From: Arthrobacter alpinus
Lineage (GTDB): Bacteria; Actinomycetota; Actinomycetes; Actinomycetales; Micrococcaceae
Assembly: GCF_001445575.1 (NCBI RefSeq)
Contig: NZ_CP013200.1
Span: 1,054,001 to 1,118,000, forward strand
Reading direction: 5' to 3'
DNA length: 64,000 nucleotides
Numbering within the stretch: position 1 is the stretch's first letter; each line of letters begins with the position of its first letter. The notes beneath the pieces were generated by a model. It worked only from the letters and a program-made list of their open reading frames with translations, did no database searches and was not told the origin of the DNA. The position numbers and the translations under genes were made by a program. Shown in pieces: positions 8,803 through 17,960 of the stretch.

Positions 8803-10135
8803 GAAATCCGATCCGGACAAGACTTCTGCGCACCATCACGGGACTGCACCGGTAGCCGCAGCGCCCGCTCAGCAGCCCGCTTCTGGAGCGGAAGCGTTCA
8901 CACCCTTCAACACAGTGAACCTTTGGCGCATGAAGGGAATTAGCTGGGTCTGGCTGGGAACGGCCGCTGTCTGCATAGCGCTGCTTGCCGTGGGTGCGCC
9001 GCTGAACATGAGTTTGTACCACATGGCCCTGCCGTTCGCGCTGGGGATGGCCATCTTGCACTCGGCGTCACTGGGATTGACTGCGGCCCGCCCCGTGGCT
9101 GGTGTCATTGTGTCGCTGGTGCCCATGATTGTTATGCCGTTGGTGTCCGATCCCGTGGGGGCAGCGCCCATGCCCTTCAGCGTGGTTGCCATGATCACCC
9201 AAGTTTTGGTGATCGGCGTGGCCGGGCTGCGCATGCATTGGATGGTTCCCTCGGCTGCGTGGCTGGCCAGTGTGGGCGTGGGTGTTATTTCCAATTACCT
9301 GACCATGCCCCATGGGCAGTCGGGCGGCGCCCAAAACAATGTTGTCATCTTTGCTGCGGTATCCGGTGGGCTCATGGTGGCTGCTGTCGTTGCCCAGCAA
9401 TGGCAACATCTGCGCACGGAGCTCGCTGCTGAACGCACGCTCAGCGCCGAGGAACAGTCGCGGCGCAGATTGGCTGAGGAGCGCACCCGCATTGCCCGCG
9501 AGCTCCACGATGTGGTGGCCCACGGAATGTCGGTAGTGGTGGTCCAAGCAACCACAGCCAGCTACCGGCACGCCGGACTCAGCGACGAACTCAGACAAGA
9601 ATTCGATGACATCGCAGCAAACTCTCGCCGGGCCATGACTGAGATGCGCAGCATGCTCGGCTCGCTTCGCAATATGGAAGCGGGGCGCGAGCTGGGGCCA
9701 CAGCCCACGCTTGCCGATCTCCCCCAACTCTTTGCCTCGGCCCGTTCGGCGGGGATACGCATCGCAGAACCCGAGCTGTCCGACGTTGAAGGTCACGACA
9801 TTGGCGAGGTCATCGCCTTGACCGCCTACAGGATTGTGCAGGAAGCGTTGAGCAACGTCATCAGGCACGCGCCCGGGGCTCAGGTGCAGGTGAGGTTTTC
9901 CGTGAAGAGTGGCAGCCTCAGCGTCTCCGTGATCAACTCCAGCTCGGACATAGGGGCCGTCATGGCGCAGTTGGATAAGGGCGCCCACGTGGGGCAGGGC
10001 CTCATCGGAATGCGGGAGCGTGCTGCCATTGTGGGCGGCGCGGTGGTGTGTGTGCCAACTCTCGACGGCGGCTTCTCCGTCACGGCGAAACTGCCACTCA
10101 TCGCCACTAACGGCAAAGAAGGCAACCGAGCATGA
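8789..10135 (+). CDS. NarL/DesK-type sensor histidine kinase
   Basis: A 448-residue membrane kinase. After a hydrophilic N-terminus with HHH there are about five to six hydrophobic segments between residues 50 and 205, a coiled-coil like linker (LRTELAAERTLSAEEQSRRR), then the HisKA_3 dimerisation domain with phosphoacceptor His240 in ERTRIARELHDVVAHGMSVV. The ATPase domain follows with YRIVQEALSNVIRHAPGA (N box) and GQGLIGMRERAAIVGG (G box). The signal is probably sensed in the membrane part, which lacks a large outer domain. It overlaps the upstream phosphatase gene by 14 bp and the response regulator by ATGA. Confidence 0.93.
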   Translation: MKTTKKSDPDKTSAHHHGTAPVAAAPAQQPASGAEAFTPFNTVNLWRMKGISWVWLGTAAVCIALLAVGAPLNMSLYHMALPFALGMAILHSASLGLTAARPVAGVIVSLVPMIVMPLVSDPVGAAPMPFSVVAMITQVLVIGVAGLRMHWMVPSAAWLASVGVGVISNYLTMPHGQSGGAQNNVVIFAAVSGGLMVAAVVAQQWQHLRTELAAERTLSAEEQSRRRLAEERTRIARELHDVVAHGMSVVVVQATTASYRHAGLSDELRQEFDDIAANSRRAMTEMRSMLGSLRNMEAGRELGPQPTLADLPQLFASARSAGIRIAEPELSDVEGHDIGEVIALTAYRIVQEALSNVIRHAPGAQVQVRFSVKSGSLSVSVINSSSDIGAVMAQLDKGAHVGQGLIGMRERAAIVGGAVVCVPTLDGGFSVTAKLPLIATNGKEGNRA

Positions 10136-10800
10136 GCATCAGAGTGTTGGTAGTGGATGACCAGGCCATGGTCCGTGAAGGGTTTGCCGCGCTGCTTGGC
10201 GCCCAAGAGGACATTGAGATTGTGGGGCAGGCCGAGAACGGTGCTGTGGCCGTGGAGATGGCGGCCACGCACCGCCCGGATGTGGTGCTGATGGATGTTC
10301 GCATGCCCGTCATGGATGGACTGGAGGCCGCGCGCCGAATCCTCGCCAATGCCCCTGAATCAGAGGCCACTCATGTGCTGATGCTGACTACCTTCGATGT
10401 GGACGACTACGTCTACGATGCGCTGCAACTGGGCGCCAGTGGCTTTCTCCTCAAAGACGCGCTCGCAGAGGAGTTGGTGGCAGCTGTCCGCATTGTGGCC
10501 TCCGGGGATGCTCTGCTCGCTCCTTCCGTGACGAAGCGGCTGATCGAGCAGTTTGCCATTTCACGGGCACGGCCGGAGCTTTCCCAAGAGCGGCTCGAGG
10601 GGCTCACCGAACGGGAGCTTGAGGTCATGACGTTGATTGGCCGGGGTCAATCAAACCAGGAAATCGCCGCTGAACTGTTCATTGCCCAGCAGACAGTAAA
10701 AACGCACGTCAGTAAGATCCTGGCTAAACTTGATCTCCGCGACAGGGTTCAAGCCGTGGTGCTTGCCTATGACACCGGGTTGGTGGAACCGGGCAGCTGA
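10132..10800 (+). CDS. NarL/LuxR-family response regulator
   Basis: A 222-residue two-domain regulator. The receiver domain has DD9-10, phosphoacceptor Asp55 in VVLMDVRMPVMDG, Thr in MLTTFD and Lys in FLLKDA. The C-terminal LuxR helix-turn-helix is LTERELEVMTLIGRGQSNQE ... TVKTHVSKILAKL. It starts in the ATGA overlap with the kinase stop and is its evident partner. Targets are unknown; the palindrome-rich 393-bp region behind it, upstream of the metalloprotease gene, is a candidate. Confidence 0.95.
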   Translation: MSIRVLVVDDQAMVREGFAALLGAQEDIEIVGQAENGAVAVEMAATHRPDVVLMDVRMPVMDGLEAARRILANAPESEATHVLMLTTFDVDDYVYDALQLGASGFLLKDALAEELVAAVRIVASGDALLAPSVTKRLIEQFAISRARPELSQERLEGLTERELEVMTLIGRGQSNQEIAAELFIAQQTVKTHVSKILAKLDLRDRVQAVVLAYDTGLVEPGS

Positions 10801-11193
10801 GCCACGGTTTTTGATGCTGGCGCCGGAGTAAAGCTGCCGCAATGCGTGGGTCCTCCACCGGTGGCAGGATTCCTGCCACTGTCACTGTCACTGACACTGC
10901 CTCGCGGGTGGACTGGCTTGCTTGGCTGTCTCTTTGGACAGTGCTGCTTGGCTGGACTGCACCAAAAGTGCAATTTGTTGTGTTACCGGTAACTTTATCT
11001 GAATTTTCGCGGTGACCTTGCTACAAAAGTGCTAATTTCTTCACAGTGGCTGACGGGGGCAGCAACTGTGGGCGGTGTCCTTGCGCCCGCGATAGATCCC
11101 AGGTCCTATCTGGACAGTGTCCTTCGGGCCACGATTTTCTTCGCCGGGTGCCGTGCCAACGAGCATTGTGTACCCCCGACACCTAGGAACTCC
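10801..11193. promoter_or_regulatory. Palindrome-rich region upstream of the metalloprotease
   Basis: 393 bp without a convincing gene. It holds CCACCGGTGG (10855-10864), GTGGCAGGATTCCTGCCAC (10861-10879, 9-bp arms around one base), a run of CACTGTCACTGTCACTGACACTG from 10877, and GTTACCGGTAAC (10982-10993, perfect 12-mer). The first pair may double as a terminator for the response-regulator gene. The 12-mer is followed by an AT-rich stretch that could hold the protease promoter. No -10/-35 pair is clear enough to name. Confidence 0.4.
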
Positions 11194-14100
11194 GTGAAGA
11201 GAACCTCGCCATTGAACGGCGCAAAAAGAAGAAGTATGGCAGTGGCAGGAGCGGTTTTGGCCGTTGTGGTCGCAGGAGTGGGCGTCATGACGACACCAGC
11301 CCTGGCCGCCCCAAACATTCCCCTCGATGCGGCAGCGTCCGTGCTGGCCGCAGGAACCGCTGAGCTCGACTTCAGCGGACTGACCATCACCGGCCAGCTC
11401 GGTGATGTGAGCCGTGACGTCCTGACCAATCCCTACACCGTGGGGGAGGAAATATCCTACAGTTTCAAGGTTGCCAACAACCGCTCACAAACGGTGACAG
11501 TGGTGCCGGTTTCGGGCAGCTTTGCACCCTTTGTTCCTGCCGACGGCGCCGGCAACTGCCGTTGGACCGGGCTGGGCGCAGGAGCCAACTACACCTGCGC
11601 GACACCCAAGCACACTGTAACGGCAGCAGACCTGGCTGCCGGCAGCTTTGCAACAGCCACAACGTGGCAGGTAGGCAATGAAAGCAAAACGCTTTCGACG
11701 GCGCCCGTTGCCTTGCGCGCAAAGGTCGACACATCCGTGGGTCAAGTGAGCATCTCCGGCACGCCCAGTAACCCGCAGCGCAACACGGTGACGAATCCGT
11801 ACGCGCCGGGTGAGGCCCTTGCCTATACCTTCACCGTCAAAAACAATGGCACCACATCTGTCACGATGACCCCCGAATCAGGGTCATTTGCCCCCTTCGT
11901 GCCGGCTGACGGTGCGGGAAACTGCCGCTTCATCAATCTCAAGGCCGGTGCCAGCTACAGCTGCACCACCTCCAAGCACACCGTGACACGTGAAGAGTTG
12001 GATTCGGGCTTCTTCCAGCCGATCTCCACGTGGAAAGCTGGGGCTATCAGTGGCACCATCACCACGGACGCCGCCAAACTGGGCACGCCGCTGGCCGATC
12101 CCTTCTCTGGATACCTCAACGCTGGCGGACCCGACAGAGGTCTGGGCTTCCACGACGTGAACAAGACCGGGGAACCGCGAGCTATCCGCAACGATCTGAC
12201 TGGCGCGTTGTCCGGCATGGTGGAATTCGCCCAAAGTACCACCATCAACCCGGCCAACAACGATGCTGCTGACATGCCTGATCTTGTGGCCGAACGCCAG
12301 GCGCTCTTGCTCTTCACGCCCACAACGGCCACCTCAGCTGTGACGGTGACCGCCAGCGTCAAGGGTGTGGCCAAGGGAACGGTCACCATGCACACGCCCG
12401 ATGCCTTACCCAGGAGCGACGCCAACTTCCCCACGGGACGCCCCAAGGTGGTCTACTCCAAGCGAGCCTGGAGCGTAGACCTGCCGTGGGACGTGGTTGT
12501 CCCCGGACTTGAGCTGGTGCTCACTGACGCTAGCGGCGCGAACGGAACCCTTCCGGCGTCGAACATCACCATGGGAGCGCCTACCGAACTGGTCATCAAC
12601 AACATTGAACTGGGCATGCTGACCACACCGAATATGGCCGGCGACCACGCCTTCATCAATACACCGGCGCAGTCGGCGGCCGACTACTTCCAGACCATCC
12701 CCGTCTCCAAGCTGATCATGGCGAAATACGAGCGTGTGCAGCTTCAAAAGGTCATTGTGGCCAATGGCAACATTTACACGCCGGAGAACCCCTCCGTGAC
12801 CAACGGAGACGTCTACTCCGGTGACATGCGCGAAAACGTTGGCAAGGCTCAGGTCTCCACAGGTATCAACCTGGCGAACTTTGGCCAGACCTCCGGGCTC
12901 ATGAATCAGAAGCAGCCAGGCTTGTACAACCAGCGCATCATTCACCACTCGGCCGGGCTCTACGCGAATGGCCGGGCCGAACACGGGCTCTCCGGTGGTA
13001 ACGGCATGGCGACGCTCTACGCCAGCAGCGGCAATGAACTCAGCCACGAACTGGGACACTCCTTTGGACTAGGCCACTACCCGGGCCAGAACAGCAGCTT
13101 GAGCGGTGACGCGGCAACCATCAATGCCACTCACCATGCTGATTCCGGGTGGGGCTACAACGCGTACCGGGATGCCATGCGCCCCAACCTGACCAACAGG
13201 AGCTATATGGCTGACGGGGTGTCCATCAACGGACTGCCATTCACGCAAACCTTTGGGGGCTCCTACAACTTCTTGACCGATGCAATGGCTGGTGGTTGGG
13301 ATGAGAGTAACTACTCCGATTACACGCTGCACACCGGATACAGCGCCGACAGGATCCAGGAATCCCTCACAACTGTGGTGCCCGATGTGGGCTACCCCAG
13401 CGGCTACCGGGCCTGGGATGCTACCTCGCAAAGCTACATAGATGCCAAGGTGGCCAACGCTTCTTTCAACTACCTTCGCCCCGCGACTGTGGGTGTTCCG
13501 GTGGTGACCTTGCTGGGCGGCTACGTGCCGGCCGATTCGACCAAGGCTGTTCTATACCCGGCCTTCCGGTCAAATTGGGGCAACACCTTTGACTACCCCG
13601 CCCCGGCGCAGGACGCACCTGCTGCCACCCGGGTCTGCTGGATGGATGTCGACTTCCTTGATGGCACCTCAAAGCAGTTCGCCGTCAGCGGCGGCGTGGC
13701 TGGCGCCTCGGCCACCACCGCGCTGCAGTTCAACATCAACATCGCTCAGGCCGATAAGCCCACCGGTTCTGATCTGTTCTGCAAGCAAAATGGGGTGACT
13801 TCGCAGTACGGCAACCACATCGATATTGCCACCAACCTCCCGGATCTGCCTGCGGCCGTGACCATTGGTCAGGACGCCGGCTACACGGCAGTGCGCGACG
13901 CTGAACTTCCGGCGTTGCAGACCGCACTGGAAAGCCAGATTGGTCAGTCCCTGCCTGCGTTGAGCCAGGATTCGAGGACTGCCCTCACATCGTGGAGGGA
14001 CTCTGTCAACGGCCTCAGCGCTGGTGCTCAGGAAGTGGCCACCAGGATTACGACCTTGGAATCCGCCGCCACCAATGCAGGCAAGTATCTGCGGTACTAC

Positions 14101-14670
14101 GGTGACACGTTGAGCACCCCTGCCACGCAGACTCGTTTCCAGAAGCTGCTGCTTGAAACGGGTCTGACCCCCGCTGCCGGTACCCCGGCAGTGCCGTCCG
14201 GAACGGAGCTGAAGGTTGACCGTGGGAACAGTGGCATCACCGACGGCTACTGCTTGAAGTTGTACACGAATGCGGATGGCACCCTCGAGGCCCGAGTACC
14301 CGCAGCGGACACTGTGGCCACCGAATGCACGGGAGCCACGGATGAGAAGTGGTTCATGGATGTACGCGGTGCAGTCCACAACGGCGCCCATCCAGAGCTG
14401 TGCTTGACGAGCAGCAATCCCAGCCGTCCGTCTGCGTGTGAGGCCTCAAACGGTACGCAGCAGTGGACGTACCTGGCCGACGGACATTTGACGTCGGTGG
14501 CTACGCCGAGCCGGTCCCTTGACCTTAACCGATCAACCCGGCTGCCGATTCTGTACAACACCTCGACGGGCAGCAACCAGAAGTGGCTGGGCTTGAGTAC
14601 TAGCCCCGTCATGGCGATGGGCCTGATGGATGCGGCGTCCATCAAGACGATGGCGGAGTTGGGCTTGTAA
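11194..14670 (+). CDS. Secreted M66 (StcE/dictomallein-like) zinc metalloprotease with lectin-like tail
   Basis: A 1158-residue exported protein. GTG 11194 follows AGGAA at a good distance and gives KR-rich start, hydrophobic core and the cleavage site TPALA-AP, so it is preferred over an in-frame GTG at 11029. Mature domains: two tandem repeats of about 110 residues (each with VTNPY or LTNPY, FAPFVPADGAGNCR and a CxTxKHTVT end), a middle region, then the catalytic domain with HELGHSFGLGH (His618, Glu619, His622, His628), preceded by GNGMATLYASSG. The tail resembles a ricin-type beta-trefoil: GYCLKLYTNADG, ELCLTSS, QWTYLADGHLTS, SNQKWLGL. M66 enzymes such as StcE cleave mucin-type glycoproteins; the target here is unknown. 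Followed by a strong terminator. Confidence 0.85.
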   Translation: MKRTSPLNGAKRRSMAVAGAVLAVVVAGVGVMTTPALAAPNIPLDAAASVLAAGTAELDFSGLTITGQLGDVSRDVLTNPYTVGEEISYSFKVANNRSQTVTVVPVSGSFAPFVPADGAGNCRWTGLGAGANYTCATPKHTVTAADLAAGSFATATTWQVGNESKTLSTAPVALRAKVDTSVGQVSISGTPSNPQRNTVTNPYAPGEALAYTFTVKNNGTTSVTMTPESGSFAPFVPADGAGNCRFINLKAGASYSCTTSKHTVTREELDSGFFQPISTWKAGAISGTITTDAAKLGTPLADPFSGYLNAGGPDRGLGFHDVNKTGEPRAIRNDLTGALSGMVEFAQSTTINPANNDAADMPDLVAERQALLLFTPTTATSAVTVTASVKGVAKGTVTMHTPDALPRSDANFPTGRPKVVYSKRAWSVDLPWDVVVPGLELVLTDASGANGTLPASNITMGAPTELVINNIELGMLTTPNMAGDHAFINTPAQSAADYFQTIPVSKLIMAKYERVQLQKVIVANGNIYTPENPSVTNGDVYSGDMRENVGKAQVSTGINLANFGQTSGLMNQKQPGLYNQRIIHHSAGLYANGRAEHGLSGGNGMATLYASSGNELSHELGHSFGLGHYPGQNSSLSGDAATINATHHADSGWGYNAYRDAMRPNLTNRSYMADGVSINGLPFTQTFGGSYNFLTDAMAGGWDESNYSDYTLHTGYSADRIQESLTTVVPDVGYPSGYRAWDATSQSYIDAKVANASFNYLRPATVGVPVVTLLGGYVPADSTKAVLYPAFRSNWGNTFDYPAPAQDAPAATRVCWMDVDFLDGTSKQFAVSGGVAGASATTALQFNINIAQADKPTGSDLFCKQNGVTSQYGNHIDIATNLPDLPAAVTIGQDAGYTAVRDAELPALQTALESQIGQSLPALSQDSRTALTSWRDSVNGLSAGAQEVATRITTLESAATNAGKYLRYYGDTLSTPATQTRFQKLLLETGLTPAAGTPAVPSGTELKVDRGNSGITDGYCLKLYTNADGTLEARVPAADTVATECTGATDEKWFMDVRGAVHNGAHPELCLTSSNPSRPSACEASNGTQQWTYLADGHLTSVATPSRSLDLNRSTRLPILYNTSTGSNQKWLGLSTSPVMAMGLMDAASIKTMAELGL

Positions 14671-14689
14671 CCGCCCCTCATGCACGAGC

Positions 14690-14746
14690 GCCCGCAGCAG
14701 CGGCCGTATCCCTTTTTTGTCCAGGGGTGTGGCCGCTGTTGCGGGC
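14690..14746 (+). terminator. Hairpin after metalloprotease gene
   Basis: GCCCGCAGCAGCGGCC pairs with GGCCGCTGTTGCGGGC (one G-T pair) around a loop containing TTTTTT. It starts 20 bp after the stop and ends 35 bp before the stop of the convergent VOC gene. Confidence 0.75.
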
Positions 14747-14780
14747 TGCTTTGCTTGTGTGCCTGAAACTAGTTCTGAAG

Positions 14781-15557
14781 CTAGGCCGGGGGCTGGACCA
14801 GCTTGAACATGGCGCCGGTGCAGTCGCTCAGACCTGCGATCCTGCCGTAAGGGGAATCCTCGGCTGCGTTGATGATGGTGGCACCCAAGGTGAGGGCCTT
14901 GGCGATGGTGGCATCGACGTCGTCCGTCTGGAAGTAGATCTGCCAGTTGGATGGCATCTGGTCCGGCAGGAACCCGGCAGCGTCCATGATGCCGGCCAGT
15001 TCCTTTTCGCCGTCCACCAGATTGGTGTAGCGGAACTCGGGGGTGTCGCTCATGACTGAGGTGTCCACGCCGAACACATCGTGATAGAAACTCACAGCAG
15101 CCGGGTAATCCTTGCTGTGGAGCTCATGCCATGCGGCGGCGCCGTTCTCCTCGTGCGATTGGAATCCGGTGTGGCCGCCGAACTCCCACAGCCCGATTGA
15201 GGCGCCGCTAGGGTCGCCGAGCATGGCCATTTTGCCTTGTTCAGGGACATTCATGGGCTCCATGTAGGCGATGGCACCGGCGTTCTTGGCTGCGGCCATG
15301 GTGGCCTCGATGTCATCAACGCGCAGATACGTTGTCCACATATCCGGGTAGCCCTCGCCATTTTCCTGGCTCTGCATCAGCCCGGCGACACTCTTTCCGT
15401 CCTTGAAGGCCATGGTGTAGCCGCCGTACATTTCCTGGTCCCCAACCTCGTAGGACCAGCCAAACAAAGCAGCATAAAAATCTCGCGACTTGGCGATGTC
15501 GGAGGTCATCAGATCAATCCAGCACGGTGCTCCGGCGGGAATTTCTTGAGAGTTCAT
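14781..15557 (-). CDS. Double-domain VOC (glyoxalase/bleomycin-resistance fold) protein
   Basis: A 258-residue protein of two vicinal-oxygen-chelate modules. The first begins GAPCWIDLMTSDIAKSRDFY and ends DPSGASIGLWE; the second begins AAAWHELHSKDYPAAVSFY and ends LSDCTGAMFKLVQPP. This two-module layout is that of the Streptomyces 27-kDa antigen / CFP30B-like hydroxylase group. Metal ligands would be His/Glu residues at the domain ends, but several are replaced. It may be a dioxygenase, glyoxalase or binding protein. It stands alone on the minus strand. Confidence 0.85.
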   Translation of the reverse strand: MNSQEIPAGAPCWIDLMTSDIAKSRDFYAALFGWSYEVGDQEMYGGYTMAFKDGKSVAGLMQSQENGEGYPDMWTTYLRVDDIEATMAAAKNAGAIAYMEPMNVPEQGKMAMLGDPSGASIGLWEFGGHTGFQSHEENGAAAWHELHSKDYPAAVSFYHDVFGVDTSVMSDTPEFRYTNLVDGEKELAGIMDAAGFLPDQMPSNWQIYFQTDDVDATIAKALTLGATIINAAEDSPYGRIAGLSDCTGAMFKLVQPPA

Positions 15558-15646
15558 GGCAGCTCCATACGTCTTGTCTTGCTAGGGGAGAGATCTAGGG
15601 TCAAGGGAAGACTATGCCGGTCAGAGGGCTGCGGACAAGAGCAAAA

Positions 15647-15707
15647 AGGCGCTTATCTGCACAATGTTCCCAATAATGTCTTGGGAACATTGTGCAGATA
15701 AGCGCCT
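15647..15707. repeat. Long inverted repeat downstream of yajQ
   Basis: Arms of 26 bases (AGGCGCTTATCTGCACAATG... and its complement) around a 9-base loop. On the minus strand it lies 29 bp after the yajQ stop and about 90 bp before the VOC gene start, so it probably terminates yajQ transcription. The loop-proximal CACAATGTTCC/GGAACATTGTG matches the AATGTT core seen at 6640-6700 and 29941-29993. Confidence 0.8.
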
Positions 15708-15735
15708 AGTGCGAGTGCGCGGGAGGAACTGGGGA

Positions 15736-16224
15736 TCAGCGCATGTTGACGAACTGCAGATCGGCGTCCTCGAACTTGCGCAGCATGGCCATGACTTCCT
15801 GAAGATCATCGCGGCTCTTGGAGCTAACGCGCAGTTCATCACCCTGAATGGTGGACTTGACGCCCTTAGGGCCCTCGTCGCGGATGAGCTTGTTGATCTT
15901 CTTCGCGATGTCCTGAGCAATACCTTCGACGATCTCGGCCTCCAGACGGTATTCCTTGCCTGATGCGAAGGGCTCACCAGCGTCGAGGGACTTCAGGGAG
16001 ATGCCACGCTTGATCAGCTTGGATTCGAAGACATCCATGATGGCCATGACACGTTCCTCGGAATTGGCCTTCAGCAGGATCTTTTCGCCGCTGAAATCGA
16101 TCTCGGCACCCACACCCTTGAAGTCGTAGCGCTGGACTACTTCCTTCTGGGCCTGGTGCAGGGCGTTGGCGACCTCTTGCTTATCGACTTTACTGACGAC
16201 GTCGAACGTTGACTCACTGGCCAT
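15736..16224 (-). CDS. yajQ: YajQ-family nucleotide-binding protein
   Basis: A 162-residue cytoplasmic protein of the UPF0234/YajQ family. ATG 16224 follows GGAGG and gives the conserved start MASESTFDVVSKVDKQEVANA; an in-frame ATG seven codons earlier is not needed. Typical motifs are QRYDFKG, FSGEKILLKANSEERV, FASGKEYRLEAEIVEGI and a C-terminal ELRVSSKSRDDLQEVMAML. YajQ proteins bind nucleotides or RNA, and the Xanthomonas homologue is a c-di-GMP effector; the role in actinobacteria is not established. Single-gene unit bounded by a long hairpin. Confidence 0.95.
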   Translation of the reverse strand: MASESTFDVVSKVDKQEVANALHQAQKEVVQRYDFKGVGAEIDFSGEKILLKANSEERVMAIMDVFESKLIKRGISLKSLDAGEPFASGKEYRLEAEIVEGIAQDIAKKINKLIRDEGPKGVKSTIQGDELRVSSKSRDDLQEVMAMLRKFEDADLQFVNMR

Positions 16225-16411
16225 GATTCCTCCATAGGCTTGCAAAACTTGAGCGGTTGATTTGCCTCCTAGCCTAGCTGGCCAGTGGCCAGAGCGCCCG
16301 TTTTGCGCTGCCGCGTGCCGCTCACAGTGTCCTCCGAGCGATCACGCGGCAAGCGCACATGTGGGCTGTGCACTGTGGAAGGTAGAAAGAATGTCAGTTT
16401 TAGGAGGACCC

Positions 16412-16768
16412 GTGAAAAAAGATGAACACCCTGTGCCGCCGCCTACCGCTGAGTCCCCGGCCGGCAGTTCAGCGGTCTCCCGTCATTCCGACGCGAGGCA
16501 CAAGCCACACCGGAAAACAGTGGGAAGCGCCGTTGCAGCCGTAACTCTGGCAGCAGTGACTGTCTTGAGCGGACCCGCCCTGGTTGGCGGATCATCCTCA
16601 AGTTTTGAGCCCGGAAGCATCATCGGGTCCCCACCAAATTCCGTGTCGACTCGGATCGCCGGCGTTCAGGAAGACATGGCCCGAGCCGTGGAGTTGCAGC
16701 AGATTACGGCTGAGCAGGCGGCGTTCCTGGAAAGCCAGCTAGTCAAACGGATTCAACGCGACGCCTGA
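16412..16768 (+). CDS. Small exported or membrane-anchored protein, unknown
   Basis: A 118-residue protein. GTG 16412 has AGGAGG at 16402-16407, a strong ribosome site, so it is preferred to the in-frame ATG at 16391. A polar N-terminal tail of about 45 residues (with HKPHRK) precedes one hydrophobic stretch (TVGSAVAAVTLAAVTVLSG), then an outer segment FEPGSIIGSPPNSVSTRIAG and a helical end EDMARAVELQQITAEQAAFL. The single helix reads as a signal anchor. No family recognised. Its stop is about 200 bp before tRNA-Tyr. Confidence 0.6.
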   Translation: MKKDEHPVPPPTAESPAGSSAVSRHSDARHKPHRKTVGSAVAAVTLAAVTVLSGPALVGGSSSSFEPGSIIGSPPNSVSTRIAGVQEDMARAVELQQITAEQAAFLESQLVKRIQRDA

Positions 16769-16969
16769 GGCGTTCACCGGCGGGCTTTCACGGGGAGACA
16801 AGGCGGGACCTGTTGAGGCGAATTGTCTACCGAATGTAGTGTGATTGACGCCAATTTTGGCACCTTGGTGCTCTCGATTAGATTCTTGAGCAAATTCCTT
16901 GTACAGTTTTACTGCTTCCACTTGTTGGGAGCGAAAGTCGGACCCGAAGTTTGGGTGCGGTTTGGCCAT

Positions 16970-17054
16970 GGCAGATTACCCGAGCGGCCAAAGGGGGCTG
17001 ACTGTAAATCAGCTGGCAACGCCTTCACTGGTTCGAATCCAGTATCTGCCACCA
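16970..17054 (+). tRNA. tRNA-Tyr (GTA)
   Basis: Acceptor arms GGCAGAT/ATCTGCC, anticodon loop CTGTAAA in the stem TGACTGTAAATCA giving anticodon GTA, a long class II variable arm as expected for tRNA-Tyr, T-arm ACTGG TTCGAAT CCAGT, discriminator A and a genomically encoded CCA (17052-17054). A terminator follows at once. Confidence 0.97.
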
Positions 17055-17060
17055 AACGGG

Positions 17061-17103
17061 AAACCCGGAACCTCGCGAGAAATCGCCAAGTTCCGGGTTT
17101 TTT
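17061..17103 (+). terminator. Terminator of tRNA-Tyr
   Basis: AAACCCGGAAC pairs with GTTCCGGGTTT across an 18-base loop and is followed by a T run. It begins 6 bp after the tRNA CCA end. Confidence 0.85.
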
Positions 17104-17204
17104 CGTTTCCCGGAGCAGGAGTGGGCTCCGATGGCGCCTATTGCGGACTAAACTCTGCCAATCCGGGTACGGCTTGGCTGCCAAACGCGAACTACAGTTA
17201 AGGC

Positions 17205-17960
17205 ATGGAATACGTCGTGCCGCTGCTCATTGTGCTTGCCATTGTCATTGCTGTGGTTGTTGGATCCCGGCTTGTGGGACGGCGCAATCAGCCGCCCCAC
17301 GTCACGGGAGGGGAAACTGAGGCCAGCACTGCTCCCAAGGCGGCCGCCAACAAGCGATCGCGCCATGAAATCACTCGGGAAGACGCACAGGAAGCCAGCG
17401 CCAGACTGAGCCCGGAGGAGCACAGGAGTGTTTACGCCCTGATCGCGCGGCATCAAGTGCTTAACGCCGTCAAGGAATACCGCAAGGCGACCCGCCTGGG
17501 ACTCAGCGACGCAGCGCAGGCTGTGGCTGCTTTGGCGCAATTCCCGCAGCCCACGCCCGAGCGTCCGGCGGCCGCGACCGCCGTCGAACATCCCAACTCC
17601 GAGCCCGCCGCGCAGCCTGAGCCCAGCATTGTGGAAGGGCCGCTGACAGTGGAGGACATCATCAACGCAGGCCCCGCCACGCAAGCGACGCTGGCAAGTT
17701 CATCCCCGGAGCTCAAGCCGGAATCACGCGTCAAGCCCGTTGCCGCCGCTGGCAGTTACCGGTACCGCGCCATAGTCTCGCAAGGTGATGAGGTCCGTGA
17801 AGTAGTCAGCACGCGTCTGAATGCGGAGATTTACGCGCAGATTCGCCAACTCGCGCTGTCCGGAAATTACGACGACGCTGCTCGCCTTCTGCGCGATCAC
17901 GCCGACATTGGGATGGCGGATGCGCAGGAGTTCATATCGATGATTGGCCCCGAAGACTAA
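17205..17960 (+). CDS. Membrane-anchored protein with ribosomal L7/L12-like segments
   Basis: A 251-residue protein with one N-terminal membrane helix (VVPLLIVLAIVIAVVVG), so the body should face the cytoplasm. Residues around 75-108, VYALIARHQVLNAVKEYRKA followed by TRLGLSDAAQAV, copy the helical pattern of the L7/L12 C-terminal domain (AIKxYRxxTGxGLxEAKxxV). A second version sits at the C-terminus: IRQLALSGNYDDAARLLRDH plus IGMADAQEFI. Between them is a Pro/Ala/Glu-rich linker. L7/L12-like domains outside the ribosome are often annotated but not understood. Single gene after the tRNA-Tyr terminator. Confidence 0.6.
   Translation: MEYVVPLLIVLAIVIAVVVGSRLVGRRNQPPHVTGGETEASTAPKAAANKRSRHEITREDAQEASARLSPEEHRSVYALIARHQVLNAVKEYRKATRLGLSDAAQAVAALAQFPQPTPERPAAATAVEHPNSEPAAQPEPSIVEGPLTVEDIINAGPATQATLASSSPELKPESRVKPVAAAGSYRYRAIVSQGDEVREVVSTRLNAEIYAQIRQLALSGNYDDAARLLRDHADIGMADAQEFISMIGPED

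Noticed and set aside
11029..11193. Earlier GTG start for the metalloprotease
   Set aside because: It would put 55 residues before the signal peptide; GTG 11194 has a ribosome site and gives a proper export signal.
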